Shown: positions 10,485 to 23,800 of the stretch, piece after piece
Layout: every line of letters begins with the position of its first letter
Numbering within the stretch: position 1 is the stretch's first letter
Source of the DNA: Paraescarpia echinospica
Taxonomy: Eukaryota; Annelida; Polychaeta; Sabellida; Siboglinidae
Direction of reading: 5' to 3'
Assembly (NCBI GenBank): GCA_020002185.1
Contig: CM034533.1
Coordinates: forward strand, 36,568,024 to 36,632,023
DNA length: 64,000 nt
Made by a program: the position numbers and the translations under genes
Notes under the pieces: model-generated
Seen by the model: the letters and a program-made list of their open reading frames with translations, nothing else
Databases searched by the model: none
What the model was told of the DNA's origin: nothing

Positions 10485-12057
10485 CAATCAATCCGTCTGT
10501 CATGAGCTGTCGCTACGTTTCTTTTGATATATTTCCTTCTTTTATTTGCTGAATCTGTGATATAAACAGCAGTTGGTCCACGTTTTCTTTTGATAATTTT
10601 ATCGGTCACGACTCATTCGCATGGCGGTGGCTAATCCAAAAGGTTGTCATGCGAATGCGCTGAAAATTGAACGGTTGCATTCGAATGAGCATTCGCATGC
10701 AACCTTTACTCCTTGCAAAGAAAATTACAAGGAGTAAAGAAGTAGTGTTCAAAACCTGAGCTGATAAATTGGCGGTCTCACCCAGAAGTTGCCGTCTTGT
10801 GCCTACAGTCCACCAGTAGTTTCAAACGTTGGACGGAACTACACATTGGATGTTTTCCCCACTGGATACTTGTATGATTGTTATATAGTATGTGTGCATA
10901 GGCGCGGGAACGGGGCGGGGGGGGGGGCAGGAGAGTTTCTCCGGGGGGCATGGTTCTGCTCCCCCCCCCCATTAAATGTGAGCGTGAATATTTGTTTTTG
11001 TGGCGAGCGTCATTGGCGGGTAGAAATCTAAATTTTGAGACTATTAATGTGGTGTGTGCAGTTGGAGGGTGCAGCGGCGAAAAAATTCCAACAACACCCC
11101 CGTCTTCGGATGTCACAGTCGAGCCAACCGAGACAGCCACAAGGTGAAGGAAGTTGTGAAGATATGCGGCAGCGCGGTGGCGAAAATTTTACAGTGGTGC
11201 TGAAGCTCCGGTAGCCCCCCAATATGAATTTCGTTCCCGCGCCACTGTACGCATATGTACACTGTATATACTTTTGTATGAACGCGTTGTGATCTTCGTA
11301 CAGATACCTTTGCTTGCATTATGTCCGGCAACGACAGGGCATTCATTCGTGGCACAATTCAAACACAATCTAATTGTTCGATGTGGCTGAGCAGACTAAA
11401 TAAACGAAGACCAAACTGCGTTGTTATTAAATAAACAGATCGACAACTGGTTTTGTTTTTATACTGCAGCATAATACATTGACTTTGCCAGTACATTATA
11501 GGGCCTACCATCTGGAGTGAAGTTCAACAAGAGCTCTTGACGGACGTTCATTTGAATAGTGTCCTTAAGTTCCAGGGCATTACATTTTGTTGTTAATTTC
11601 CTTTCTATCACACGGTCTCGATTGGGGGCTCTGTGGGGTAATAGCAGAGTAATTTAATGTAAATGGCTAGTTTTTTTTATATTTAGGTTCCACGGTATCA
11701 CGATAGCTTCATTGAATGTTGACATCGAGTGAGAAACAGAAACGTGGTTTACTATAAATTATTACATGACTAATAATCAGGAGACTGGTGCATACTGGAA
11801 TTAACATAATATATATATAAGTTGTTATTACCATAGCGTTGTATCTTGTCATTGGGAACGTCCAATGCGCTCTAAGCTTCACCTCTGACCGACCAGTTAA
11901 TTTCAACAGCAACTTTACTTTCTCTGCAAACCATTCAGCCATGCCGCAACTATTACGCGAAGGCTAATCGAAGTTAAGGCATGCAACGATTCTTTGTTGA
12001 GAAGGATTCTTCTTAAAATCAAATCGCATTTTTCATATTGCTCATTGTAATCCACAG
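10485..12057. other. No gene recognised; contains one MITE-like repeat
   Basis: No coding exon was identified. Besides the element at 10901-11243 there is a partly self-complementary GC-CAT-rich stretch at 10620-10740. Upstream exons of the 12058 gene may be here but cannot be supported. Confidence 0.4.
10901..11243. mobile_element. MITE- or SINE-like element with GGCGCGGGAACG ends
   Basis: The left end GGCGCGGGAACG is the complement of the right end CGTTCCCGCGCC. The interior carries runs of G and C (10915-10970). No coding capacity is evident, and target duplications are unclear. Confidence 0.5.
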
Positions 12058-12120
12058 TATAACGGGCCAATAGTTATTCCGGGCCAGGAGTGGGTATTTA
12101 CGTCACTGCGGCAAAAGCAG
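12058..12120 (+). CDS. Exon of unrecognised gene
   Basis: Acceptor AATCCACAG and donor GTATTT flank a 21-codon phase 0 exon with no stop. Confidence 0.5.
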
Positions 12121-12633
12121 GTATTTCTTCTAAGGTGGTTTGTGTTAATAATACGTTTTATTTTAACAGTTTAGTTGTCATTATGCATAGCATAAACTTA
12201 AATGTAATACATGAAGCAATAATTATTATTATTTACAGGACTATAATATCAATGAGTAAGAACACAACTTCAATTTGGGGGATTACTCTTGTTATGACAA
12301 CACAACTGATGATCGTTGTACACTACGCTTGCTCACGTATACTTACGGCACGGGGAAACATTTATTCAATTTGGACATTGTTTCAGATCGGATGTGAACG
12401 ATCAATTAATTGAACTTCGGGCCTCCGAACGGATGAATCTGGTTAACAAAAATGTTGTCGGCGGAGCATCTGCCTCCCTGTTGGCCTACGTGATTGATGA
12501 CACCTGCACTGGAGTGGACACTCGTTGCTCGACGGACCACTTATTTGATGTGACCCTGGCGAAACACGACTTGCCATATTATCGCAAACACGTAAATAAA
12601 CGGGTTGACTTCCGAACATGTCCTGCGGTATAG
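12058..12633 (+). CDS. Unrecognised protein, three terminal exons
   Basis: Exons 12058-12120 (63 nt, phase 0), 12239-12255 (17 nt) and 12387-12633 (247 nt, ending in TAG) join in one frame. The first exon runs YNGPIVIPGQEWVFTSLRQK. The last exon contains NVVGGASASLLAYVIDDTC and further downstream five cysteines in all. Without the 17-nt microexon the flanking exons are out of phase; it has ACAG before it and GTAAGA after it and restores the frame. Exon codon usage and GC contrast with the AT-rich introns. No family is recognised. Upstream exons are unknown. Confidence 0.55.
12239..12255 (+). CDS. Candidate 17-nt microexon
   Basis: Acceptor ATTTACAG and donor GTAAGA enclose GACTATAATATCAATGA. 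Its length (five codons plus two bases) is exactly what joins the preceding phase 0 exon to the following exon. Confidence 0.4.
12387..12633 (+). CDS. Terminal exon of unrecognised gene
   Basis: Acceptor CATTGTTTCAG ends at 12386. The frame begins with one base completing a codon, then 81 codons and TAG at 12631-12633. The opposite-strand open frame here is a shadow. Confidence 0.55.
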
Positions 12634-13744
12634 GTACTCTATAGTTCAGTGCTGACAGAGGATGTTGTTTTGACTCGCTCGTATTCACGTTGAAATATTG
12701 CCTAACCATGCGTGGAAGCGTACTCAACACATGTTCATGTTGTAGTGAAACGACACGTCTGAAGTCGTTCGAGGTATTATTATATGTCCATATTGTTTAT
12801 TAATAACCGCATATGGCCATACGTCCAATACAGTGACGTTAGTTGTTTAATTGAATTACATTAGTTTTACACCAGTCTTAAAAACCATAACGGTTTACAC
12901 ATTGCAATTAAACATGTTACATAACTAATAATTAATTAAGCATGCCGCATACATGGTATGTCACTTTCTTCAATACCATATCAATTTATTAAAATCAATA
13001 TATAAATACGCATTCACGGGATTTGCTTATTATCAAGCCTATATATAAAAGTTGTACAAAAGCACACGATTTCCTTTTGAAAAACGATTGTTTAGTGATA
13101 TAGAAAAAGCCCAGGGGATCACATTCAGTTATTAAAGACCACCATTTTGGATTACAATACAGGCGTTTTGACTATTCTGAGTAAGTTTGCCCACTTTCAT
13201 TGGAGTATAAAGCATCTTTATAGTTAATATTATCAGCTGCACAATGAATAAAGGAATCAGGATACATGCCAAGCGATGTTATCATGCCTTCTCGTTGCCG
13301 ACTTAGTTAGTCTTGAGCAGTGCGGGCAGTCTGACTTCTTCATAAGAAATGCCATGTCCTGCAGCATGTAATAAGTTAATTAACAGTTTCGATATTGACG
13401 CGTAATGGTGCTAATGATAAGCCAATATGCTTAGGAGTTTTCTTGCGGTTTTTTGACGCTGCAAACTTCCAAAGCGAATAGGCTCCTGTGGGAGAATTCA
13501 ACAATGCGTTGTTGCGCACGGACACCTTATTTAAAAGTGGCGGATATGTGAATGTAGGCAAAGTCAATAGTAATATACTCAAAATCGTTGCACTAAAAAA
13601 TCTGTTTTGACATCAACTATGTTACTCTGGGTTACATTAGTCTTAAGATGGGGGAATAATAGACGACTTTGATGGACGCCATCTTAAAATTTGCGGATAT
13701 ATGAATGTGGGCGACGGTAAAAAGTAATATATAATAATATAACT
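12634..13744. other. No gene recognised
   Basis: AT-rich 3' flank with short open frames only. Confidence 0.4.
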
Positions 13745-13912
13745 TCTATTGCGCCTAAATCCTTGGAAACCAAGCTCAGAGGCGCATCAAGACAAAAGGA
13801 TTGGTCAATCTCAAAATCCATAAGCAGTATTCCAGTTGTTAACAGATGGGTCAAGGCGCTAGGGAACTATGGTGGATAAGCACGGTTATAAAGATAAGTT
13901 TTTAAATGACTA
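13745..13912. repeat. Dispersed repeat, inverted copy at 55860-56026
   Basis: The sequence around GCGCCTAAATCCTTG and GGCGCATCAAGACAAAAGG recurs in reverse orientation at 55860-56026. It directly abuts the LINE fragment at 13870-14362, so it may be that LINE's 3' end. Confidence 0.6.
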
Positions 13913-14362
13913 CGGAATTTTGTAATATATTTTCAACTGATCGAACACTAAGAGGAAGCATATTCCAAAGAGTTGATGAAACAACAGAAAAAGCCCTAGT
14001 TCCAATGTTTGTGTTGACTCTAGGAACAAAAAGTAGGTCAGAACTAGATGATCGAAGGTGGATAGGTTTTCTTACAGGAGTAAGCAGTGAATGCAAATAA
14101 GAATGTTGCTTACTGGACAGTGCCTGGTATGTAATCGTACAGATATAAAATAGTTTACGGTACCGTACAGGAAGCCAATTCAGTCTTCAAAAATGGTACA
14201 GAGCGAGAAAAACGATATCTTGTAACTGCCCTTGCCAAACAAATGTGGACACTGAAGGTTTGTAATATCCTTGCTAGCGATATTATACAGGAATGAATTG
14301 CAATAGTCAAGTATGCTGCTAACAAGCGCTGTTACAATAGTTTTAGCAATAGAAAGTGACAC
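13870..14362 (-). pseudogene. LINE reverse transcriptase, C-terminal fragment
   Basis: On the minus strand, two frames give the usual C-terminal landmarks of a LINE polymerase: AKTIVTALVSSILDYCNSFL and, further on, LRSSSSDLLFVPR with RAFSVVSSTLWNMLPLSVRS. A frameshift separates them. The 5' part, including the catalytic domain, is absent. Confidence 0.75.
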
Positions 14363-14529
14363 CGGCGAAGATCACGAATATAATAAAAACAGCGACACGT
14401 TTGAGATATATATGTTGTCGATAATTGAAGTTACAATCAAAGACCATTCCTAGATTCCGCACCAAGGTTGCTGGCGTGATATACTTATTCAAAATACGCG
14501 TAGGGAAAAACAATCAAGTTTACTGCTAT

Positions 14530-15016
14530 CCTGTGGCTGACATCTGCCTGGGACAGCGTCAAGCCGGATACGATCAGCAAGTGCTTCCTGAAGTGCGGGT
14601 TTTCTGACGCTCTTCTTGACGCAGCGACCACCGACGATGACGAGTGGGACGATGCGGGTCTGCTTCCTCTTCTACCGCCAGGCATCACCTTCAAGGACTA
14701 CGTTGCCAATGACAGCAAAGTCGCTACGCAGACAACCATCAGTGACGACTGGGAGAGTTAGTTTGTTGCCAGTGCCACCAAGGATGGCGGCGGTCGGGAT
14801 GACGCCGCTAGCTCGAGCGAGGAGGATGAGGGCGAGGACAACCCGGAGATTTCGTGGGCTACTGCGTGGTCACAGTTGGACTGTGCAATGGTCACAAACA
14901 ACCTTGCTCTGATCACGCTGTTGTCACAGGCCAGAGAGCTAATCCAGCAGGACTGCCGTAAGGCGATTGATAGTCGACGCCAGACCACTCTCGATGCTTT
15001 TGTTGTTCACAAATAA
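14530..15016 (+). pseudogene. pogo/Tigger-type transposase, C-terminal fragment
   Basis: One frame reads SVKPDTISKCFLKCGFSDAL, the tail of a Tigger-like DDE transposase (CENP-B/Jerky relatives), then an acidic stretch, and ends near RQTTLDAF, a frequent C-terminal signature of this group. A TAG interrupts it at 14758-14760. The DNA-binding and DDE domains are missing, so this is 5'-truncated. Confidence 0.65.
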
Positions 15017-15059
15017 ATGATGTTCACTGTCCATATGTTTTCTTTTCACATGCTACATT

Positions 15060-15149
15060 CATCGATGGTTCCCCCTCACCAGAGACCACCCGCCTTATAA
15101 GGCCACTTTAGATTGCTGAAGGGTTGGCCTTATAAGAGGGGGACTACTG
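15060..15149. repeat. Right terminal inverted repeat of the Tigger-like element
   Basis: Read inward from the right edge it begins CAGTAGTCCCCCTCTTATAA, a typical Tigger terminus ending at a TA target. A related CCTTATAAGG motif lies about 50 bp inside. The left terminus was not found. Confidence 0.6.
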
Positions 15150-15396
15150 TATTGGTCATGAAGTCGAGTATATAATGCCTTAGTCTGCTTAAAAACATCG
15201 GCCTGCCTAGCGCGGCGCTATATACATATATGGACAGCGTATGTTGTCGTTAGGAATATACATACACACATACATATATATAACACAATATCAAAAACGA
15301 CCCCCCCCCCGAGCAAAACCTGGTTACGGGCCTGTCAGGCGGCACACTTGTAACTTCAGTATGAAGTATTCTTGACATGTAACTCTGTACATTAAA

Positions 15397-15643
15397 CAGG
15401 GGCGGATCCAGAGAGTGTAGTCTAGGGGGACCAAAAAACCTCCACTGGTGGCCGGCGCAAAATATGCTGTTGATTTTTTTTCGCCGCCACGTCGCCGTAA
15501 CTTCAGCATATTGCAATATCAACGGGGGCATATTTCAATGGTCTGGGGGCACGATCACGGGGCCCATTTAAAAAGGTTTGGAGGCACGCCAAATTCCAAA
15601 GGTCTAGGGGGCAGGTGCCCCCAGGCCCCCTGAATCCGCCTAT
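15397..15643. mobile_element. Short element with GGGGCGGATCCAG-type ends
   Basis: The left end GGGGCGGATCCAG is nearly complementary to the right end CCTGAATCCGCC. TAAACA flanks both sides. This is a common type of metazoan MITE or SINE with C/G-rich interior and no coding potential. Confidence 0.55.
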
Positions 15644-15644
15644 A

Positions 15645-17677
15645 CTAAACATGGGTGGATTTGGCTAACAGACTAACCGTATAGTATAATTCTTGCATTC
15701 AAGCCATGAAAAGATGGCCAAGTTTTTGTTGACTTATAATATTTACAAGTGTCCCTTGAAATGATAGCGCACATAACAGTGTGTGAACGCATTTATTCAA
15801 CACAATTGTATTGGGAGCATATGCATTCAATCACAATATTTAAAATTCTTGGTTTCTCTGCAGACCTACACTGCGTACATATACTTTGATTCTATTTCAA
15901 TGTTTTTGTGAATAGTTCAATGCTTGTGTTCTGTTGGAATGTATACATGTTTAGAACAAATTAATTTATGCTGTTCTGTTTTTGTAACCAGTACAGTATA
16001 GCCATCAGGTTCCAATATCCAGCAGAGACATGTGTACAGATCAATTCCAGTCAACGTGTTCTCAAAATGTAACGCAATCCTGTGTGATTAACGATTATGG
16101 TGGCATACTGTAATTTACTACTTAGACGTGGTTAGAGTTTGTATGAAGCACAAAAGATCTAACATATTAGCTTGATTGATATTAATATACATGATAACAA
16201 ATATGAGTTCCGTATGGTATAGTATTCATCATACTAATGATTATCACAAGTTTGTAATATTTATGTCGGTGATTCACCCAACATTACATATAATGGTCCA
16301 GAATTCTCTCCATAGTAATCATAAAAAAACATGTATTTTGTATATTAATTTTCTTTTGTACCTGGAAGACTATCCTGCTGAATATGTGTTGAAGTTATAT
16401 ATATAAGAAATACCTGTCCAAACATAATACTTTTTGCTGTCTGCACCATCTCTGTTTTGCCATAAAACGTACACGTTTTGGGAAAATACTGCATGTCTCA
16501 TTGAGACATACCTAAGTTACCTGCCTTGCAGTTGCTCAAATAATGTTATTTTCAATGACAAATTTGTGTGGGTTTGACTACAAAGTGTAACTCTGTGAAA
16601 CAAAAATATTTATCAATTTTGCAAATTTTGACATAATTATTATTATATCCTTTTAAACCACTGTCTTCATAATGCTAAATTCTATTGCCATGACTTGATT
16701 TATTAAAATATATGTACAATATTATTAGTACTGGTCTATCAGTTGTATTAATTTTGAGTATCATACAATATTTAATAAAAACATGGAGTCAAACACTGGC
16801 ACATTTCACAACATTTTCAAGATATAATGCAGAAAGCATGCAGAAATACAGATTATTTAACAAAGTTAATTCCTTTACCACCATATCTTCAGTTCTGCAT
16901 GACATTAAGGTAAAATCCTAAGTGACATCAATAGGACTGGGTAGCAGAAGCTTTTTTCCAAACCAGTAACCTGTTGTTTACTTACATATACAACTTGAAC
17001 ATTGACAATGATGTGTCAATTCCATTATCTGTTTAGAAACAAATATGGTGCAACTGAGGCAAAAAACTTACTATCACTTCTGCTAATACACTAAGTATTA
17101 CACTGCAATAATCACTTAAAGCAAGATGTTGAGAACATGCTTTAAACACATTTCACCACACAAACTAACAAAATTAACCAGCCAATAACATGTCAAAACC
17201 TACCTTGTAGGATATTGATGAATTTCTTGTTTTTAGTAATGCGATGGTGCAATAAGTTTTTATAGGTATACTTCAGGAACACCACCTTACTTTGTAATAA
17301 AAAATATATTTTTTTGAGTTCTAAAATCCTAATGTGCCTATTTAAGGAATTGTGGACCATATAGCAGTTTTTGAACTAAGGGACGTTCAATGACAAATAC
17401 CCATTTGAATACTTTTTGGGAGGATCAACCATATATTACATTTATATGTAATCCATGGATTATTCTCAACATAGCCCAAAATACACAATACTGATCTCTT
17501 TGTGTTCTCTGTAATGTGTAACGATCATGGCGAAATTACAGAATACTCACAGATGTCATACTCTACAATCGAAATCACTAAGATATGTATGTCACACAAA
17601 GTCGATACTGATTAGTAAGCACTGATGAGTGTTTGGCAAATAAAAGCTGTGTGAAGACGACTGTTTTAAAGTGACTG
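15645..17677. other. AT-rich, no gene recognised
   Basis: Apart from being the 3' flank of the transporter gene on the minus strand, this 2-kb stretch shows only short open frames and no known repeats. Confidence 0.45.
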
Positions 17678-17886
17678 TCACTTGGCGTTGTTGTCGTGAA
17701 ACAACAAGAGACTGGTGATGCCACTGCAGGCAAGACCAAGCACTGCGACGTCTGCAAAGTTGGATTGCGACGTAACGGCACCGATGAGAACGGGAGCCAT
17801 CGCCTTCGAGAGGAGCACTACCATCATGTTGAGGCCGAGTGTGCTGCCTGCAACCACGTTGGTGACATCTCGTATCCACACGTTGA
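17678..17886 (-). CDS. SLC22A18: SLC22A18-like terminal exon, TM11-TM12
   Basis: The exon ends in TGA at 17678-17680. Two acceptors give the same frame: one after GATGAG (exon start 17886) and one after ATACGAG (start 17868). The latter gives a better fit to family length. STLGLNMMVVLLSKAMAPV matches the TM11 region, and LACSGITSLLLF is TM12. Confidence 0.7.
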
Positions 17887-20800
17887 CTCATCAAAAAGCA
17901 ACTCACAAATGAAAATAACCCCTTTAATCCCAAACTATACCGACTGTATTCTTAATTTGTTAGTCAACATGTTTTACAATTTGATACACTACGGAAATGC
18001 TCTGATGCCAATCGCTCAAAATTTACTTGTTACAGTGACTATTTCAAAGACATTCCTCTATCACTCTTAAAACAAATATGCACTGTCTAGATATTAGTCG
18101 TCATTTAAAAAGGCAAGATTTGACAATTAAAACACTGCTACCCAGAAAATTAACTCAAAATGGCATGTGGAAAAGAATGCCTTTAGCTTATTGAGAGGCC
18201 AACTTGTTTATCTATATGTGTCCCGCCCTACTGAGGCATATTTCAATTTGTTTTTAAACATATTCATGCTTCTAGCACCCACACAATCATCAAGTAATCT
18301 GTTACATTCATATATAGTTCTCTCTGAGACTGAATATATTCTGATATCTAATCTGTTCCTTCACATATGTTACTTCATGACCTCTAGTCTTTCTGTCCTT
18401 CTTAATTAAGAAAAATAGGTCTATCAATATTTTGATAATCGTTCACTGTGTGCTGATGCTAATGGTATTGTCTTAGTTACCAATGGAGTTAGGAGGTCCG
18501 CATGCAGAGAGTGCGCCCGTCAGCATCAGGTTGAGCAGCGTGACGGCAACAGACAGTGGAAACATCAACATCCAAACATACAACGCACTCGGCACCAACA
18601 TCTAAAACAGCACGTCACACATTCACCGGATGCAATGTATTCGACCTATTAAGCATCCATGCCTTAATAAATGTCCATTTCCTCTCCGATCTTGATTGTT
18701 CCATATTGAAATTTTATCTCCACTGAAGCATGGTTAGTGACAATGGTGTCTTCCCATTATAGCTACTTCCCGTTATAGCTACTTCTTATTCCCGTTATAG
18801 CTACTCATTAAGCTTGACAGTTGAACTAGTCCCGTTATAGCTACTTTTTAATTCTCCATTTACGGATGGGGCAGGAGGGGAGAGCATTAACTATTTTAGA
18901 CTGGATTGAGACACTGAGACATCTGATAAACCAGTTATCCTCTGCAGTGCCTTCACCAGTTGGCGTATTTCGTTGATGACCAGACGTTGTAAAGACGTCG
19001 GGTTAGGTTATCGACTTAATTTCAACATTGTATCAACGTCACACCACCCACGTAATAATAACGTCCATGGCAAGACTTTATAAAGACGTTGATTTCGTGA
19101 CATGAATCGTGTTGGTTGGGCTGTCAACTTGATTGCAACGTTGTACGGATGTCACATTTTCACGTCCGTATTTCGTTGATGACCAGACGTTGTAAAGACG
19201 TCCGGTTAGGTTGTCCACTTAATTTCAACGTTGTATCAACGTCACACCACCCACGTCATTATAACGTCGATGGCAAGACGTTGTAAAGACGTTGATTTCA
19301 TGACATGAATCGAGTTGGTTGGGCTGTCAACTTGACTGCAACGTTGTTCGGATGTCACATGTCAACGTCTGTATTTCGTTGATGACCAAACGTTGTAATG
19401 ACGTCGGGTTATGTTGTCGACTTGACATCAACGTCGTGTCAAGGTCATATTTCAATGTTGTTACAACATTGACGATCAGACGTTGTAATGACGTTGTATT
19501 TATGGTGTTCGACGTCGCAACGTATATCCAACCACGCATCGACGTAGTAGCAACGTTGTATGCCCACTGGGACAGAGAATAGTGCACCTGCATCTATGTA
19601 TACAAGATGGACGTGATAAAATATGCAACAACCAATAGCCTTCTGCCTTGTACCGAGACTACAGGTTCCGCTGCATGTATAAGCACTGGGGCAAATGGGA
19701 ACAAGTACTGGGTATGCACCACATACGACGTCAAGTGCAAGTCCACGCTGACAACTGACGTGATTGGTGAGTTCGTCAAGTGGAATGGCGAGCATGACAT
19801 TTCACAAGGTGAGGTGACGAAGGCCATTGCTTCCATGAGGAAACGTGCTCGAGGTGAACCCCACATCCAAGTGCAGCAAATCTACAATAATGAGGCAGCA
19901 AAGCTGACGTTGAGTGTCTTGGACTTTGTTATTCCATTCTGTAAAACATGGCCTTTACTATCAAAGGCATCTGCTTGTGCCAAACCTACCAACCCAACGA
20001 GAAGACATCATACTGGAAGGAGGCTATACGAAGACACCGAATGGTATACATTTCCTTGCATTTGACAGTCAACAGCAGAATAGAATAATAGGATTTGCCA
20101 CAGATGACAGTCTTCGTCTGCTTTGTGAGTCGACTGACGTGCAAGGTGATGGCATATTTAAGACAGCGCTCACGCTGTTCCACCAACTGTACACCCTCCA
20201 TGTCTGTCTCGGATCTGGAAACAACATGGATACAGTGCCTGTGATGTATGCACTGCTTCCGGACAAACGCAAGGAAACATACAGAGACTTGTTCCAGAAG
20301 ATCAATTTGAAATGTGAGGATCTTGGACTGGAGTTCAACCCTCCCAAACTGAGACTGGACTATGAGCCAGCTCCCATCGGTGTTGTCAGTGAGTTGTACC
20401 CTGGTTGTCAATTGTCTGGGTGCAACTTCCATTTAAATCAGTGTTTATGGAGGAAGCTGCAAAATGTTGGTCTGTCTGTGCAGTACGCACAGAAGGAGTA
20501 TGTTGTGCGTGAGCATGTGCGTTCTGTTGCTGCACTGGCACATCTCCGTCCAGCCGATGTCCAAGGGGGTGGATGGCTTTGATGGAAGAGTGCCCCACAG
20601 AGGAATTTCCACAACTAATAATTTTTAATGATTACTTTGTGGAGATGTGGCTAGGTGATGATTCAAAGATCCCCATGGATATGTGGAATGTCCACACAGA
20701 AAGCGACAAACGAACCAACAACCATGTTGAGGGGTGGAGCTCAAAGTTCATGAAGGTGGAGGGGACATTTGTTGAAACTAGAGTGATCAACAGACACTTC

Positions 20801-23800
20801 TTGAAACTAGAATGATTGACAAAATACGTTATTGATGACAGTTATGACTTTTTGATCAACGCAATTCTGTACTCTGTACAATTAATGTAGCTGTCTTAAT
20901 AAAAACTGTTGTGCACATGTGTTTTATGTTATATTTTCCATTTCAAATAACCGATAGTTAAATTTATGACTTTCCAGTGACTTTTAAAATTTGTTGAACA
21001 TTCATAGAGTAGGATACGTTTTATGCATAAATCTCAATGCAATCTGAAATAGTTCATGCTCCCCCTTGCTGCCCCCTCCAGGATTATATAATTAAAGAAG
21101 TAGCTATAACAGGACTAGTTTGACTTTCAAACTTAACGTGTAGCTATAACGGGGAAAAACTGTAGCTAAAACGGGGAGTAGCTATAATATTGAAGTAGCT
21201 ATAACGGGCCTAGACCATGACAATGTTCGGAAGATCAAAAGGTCCGCTTATATCAGCAGACCTTGCAGTGCTCTGACATCTTTAAGACATGTAGAATCAA
21301 CCATCATTTCACTGAATTATCTGACTGTCACTTCTGGCCAGATGTGTCCTCACATTTTTTGGGGGCACACATTGGAATGGATAGTGTCATGCTGATCAGA
21401 GAAGATGTTGGAGGTAGTATGAGTGAAGATGTTTGAAGTGGGATGAGTGAAGATGATGGAGGTGGGATGAATGAAGATGTTGGAGGTGGGATGAGTTATG
21501 ATTTTGTGGGTGGGAAGAGTCAAAATTGTCAAGATTGGATGAATCTAGATGTTCTAGATGAGAAGAGTGAAGATGGTCAAGATGTGATCAGTGAAGATGG
21601 TAGATGAGATGACTACATACCAACAGAAAGTAGATAACAGTAAGAATGAGAGAGAGAGTCAGTGTCAGCTTCTCTTCCTTGACCTGTCCCATGATAAGGT
21701 TAACGCCAACCGACTGTGTGGCCTAGAGGTGCAGAGTAACAGAGTCGTCAGTACTACCGTAACACTAAGTTGCAGCATTGCCAACACAGAAGTAAATTAA
21801 AGAGGAAGATTATCGATTATTTGTATTCATCTCGGGGGAAGTTTACATTTCTATACTGCAAATAGTAGCATCTGGTGCAATACATTAATCTGGAGTGTGT
21901 TTGCATGTGAAACTGACATTGTTACAGGTAGTTATGTCAGTTCAAAAATATCTTAAGCGTTATGTATTGGGGGAAATATATTGCTAGTGACACCGTCTAG
22001 TGAGTGAATCATGTTAACAGAAACTGATGCAGATGGCAATTTTGGTTCTTAAAAATCGCACTTCCTATAAAATGTACGTATTGTTGGGGGAGAGTGTTGT
22101 ACCAATATTAGATGCATAGAACAAGTACATACCAGTGTCATGAGTGCGACATAGGTGAGACACATGCCAAGTTGGTCCTTGTTCATGTGGAAGTAACTGA
22201 TGGCCATTTGGGGAAATGCACCTTGGAAGACATACACAGCCAGACCTATGTACAGGCAGAAGTCATGCACTTACTGGCATCTACAAATGTGGCTACAGAA
22301 AGTATTCACTGCATGTCACAGCGATTCAAACAGGCCAATGGAAAACATTAGTAGTTAGATTAACTTGAGGTTACACCCAGAGATAACATATTTTAAATAA
22401 TAATAAAAATACAAACCAGACTATATGGGGCCCTTATACTGCCTATAGCAATCTATGGTGCAGAAACGTGGACACTACAATTACAAGAGATGAATTCTCT
22501 TGACGTTTTTGAGATTCATGGCCTGCGGGCTATCAGAGGTGTTACAAGGGAAGACAAACTACAAAATGCCCTGATCAGAGAGGAGACATTCACCCCTGAA
22601 TCCCTTTCATGTGTAATCAGACATAGAAGACTCCGGTGGTTTGCTGTATGCCAAACGAAAACCTCATAAAAATAGCTTTCAAGGAAGACTCTAAAGGACA
22701 GAAAAAGAGGAAGGCCGCAGAAGAGGGGGAATGACCAAGTTAGATAAGACACTGGACTCCCACTGTTGACAGTAAAGTGGTGTGCTCTAGACAGGACGGA
22801 ATGGAGGGGTGTGACATCCAGAAGGATAGCGAGGGGTCAAATTGGCCTAGGTATTTAAGTGATGTAAATCAAGTAACCTGCGGTACCATCATCATAGATC
22901 AAGATTATCCTGGTAGGATACCATTATATGTCACATTTCTTACATATATTTCCCAAATGTTACAACACCTGGAAAGACTATTGCCAAACTCATCGAAAAT
23001 TACACCATCACATGTAGAATGACTGTTGCACTAAGAAAGCCATCATGATGTAATTAGCAGAAGTCTCCACAGGTATCGTAACAGTTTGGACATGTTCCTA
23101 AGAAATGCTATATATAATACAAGCAGGAACTATCCTGAAGAATTATCAGTGATCAATAAACTATCCCCACTGGTTTTTCAATTCAGGTATACAGTGGAAC
23201 CTCCCTATTAAGGTCACCCCCGGGACTGGACAAAATTGACCTGAACAGCAATGTGACCATATTAGCAGGACTAATTTCCTATAAACTACTGTTACAAAAA
23301 TAATTAGGGTCTGTCCCAGGCTGACTTTAATTGCAAGGTGGTTGTATTACCAAGGTGACCATAAAGCAAGGTTCTACTGTATTAATCATGGCTCCACAAA
23401 TCGTGAAGTACCAGATGGAGGTAAAATATACTGACCTTGTCTGTTCCTCATTGTTTAATATAAAGTTTTTAACAGTAGGATAAATATGCTGAAGGTATAA
23501 TGCCCACCAAATGACGTGGACCCCACCCTGCAAGGGGGAGAAAAGGAAGATACTACCCACCAAATTGCATTTAATAAGCCCGAAGCTTTGTTCGCAATTT
23601 GAATGTTTCACCCACAAAACGTTCAAATGGAATACAGAAGATTCAAATAGTAACAGATATAGCATTGGCTGGCAGAGCTAATCGTAAGTTTTTGGAATTG
23701 CTCTTTACGATCCTCGCAATCAACACAGCCAGTGAGATGAAGTACAAATGATTCAGTAAATGTCTGTACATTTGTGCAGACAGTATACAAGAGGTAGTCT

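Larger units (their letters stand above)
18746..21217 (+). mobile_element. MULE (Mutator-like) transposon, 2472 bp
   Basis: About 100-bp inverted repeats bound the element (18746-18855 and 21097-21217), with TGACAATG at 18738-18745 and 21218-21225, an 8-bp target duplication consistent with the 8-10 bp typical of MULEs. The TIRs are built of repeated CCCGTTATAGCTAC-type units, three to four per side. The element encodes a FLYWCH/MULE-type transposase (19607-20815). It lies in an intron of the SLC22A18-like gene, opposite in sense. Confidence 0.85.

Noticed and set aside
10778..11222. Pro- and Gly-rich frames
   Set aside because: They arise from G and C runs within a MITE-like repeat with GGCGCGGGAACG ends.
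13902..14100. Plus-strand 64-codon frame
   Set aside because: It is the shadow of a LINE C-terminal frame on the minus strand with clear family residues.
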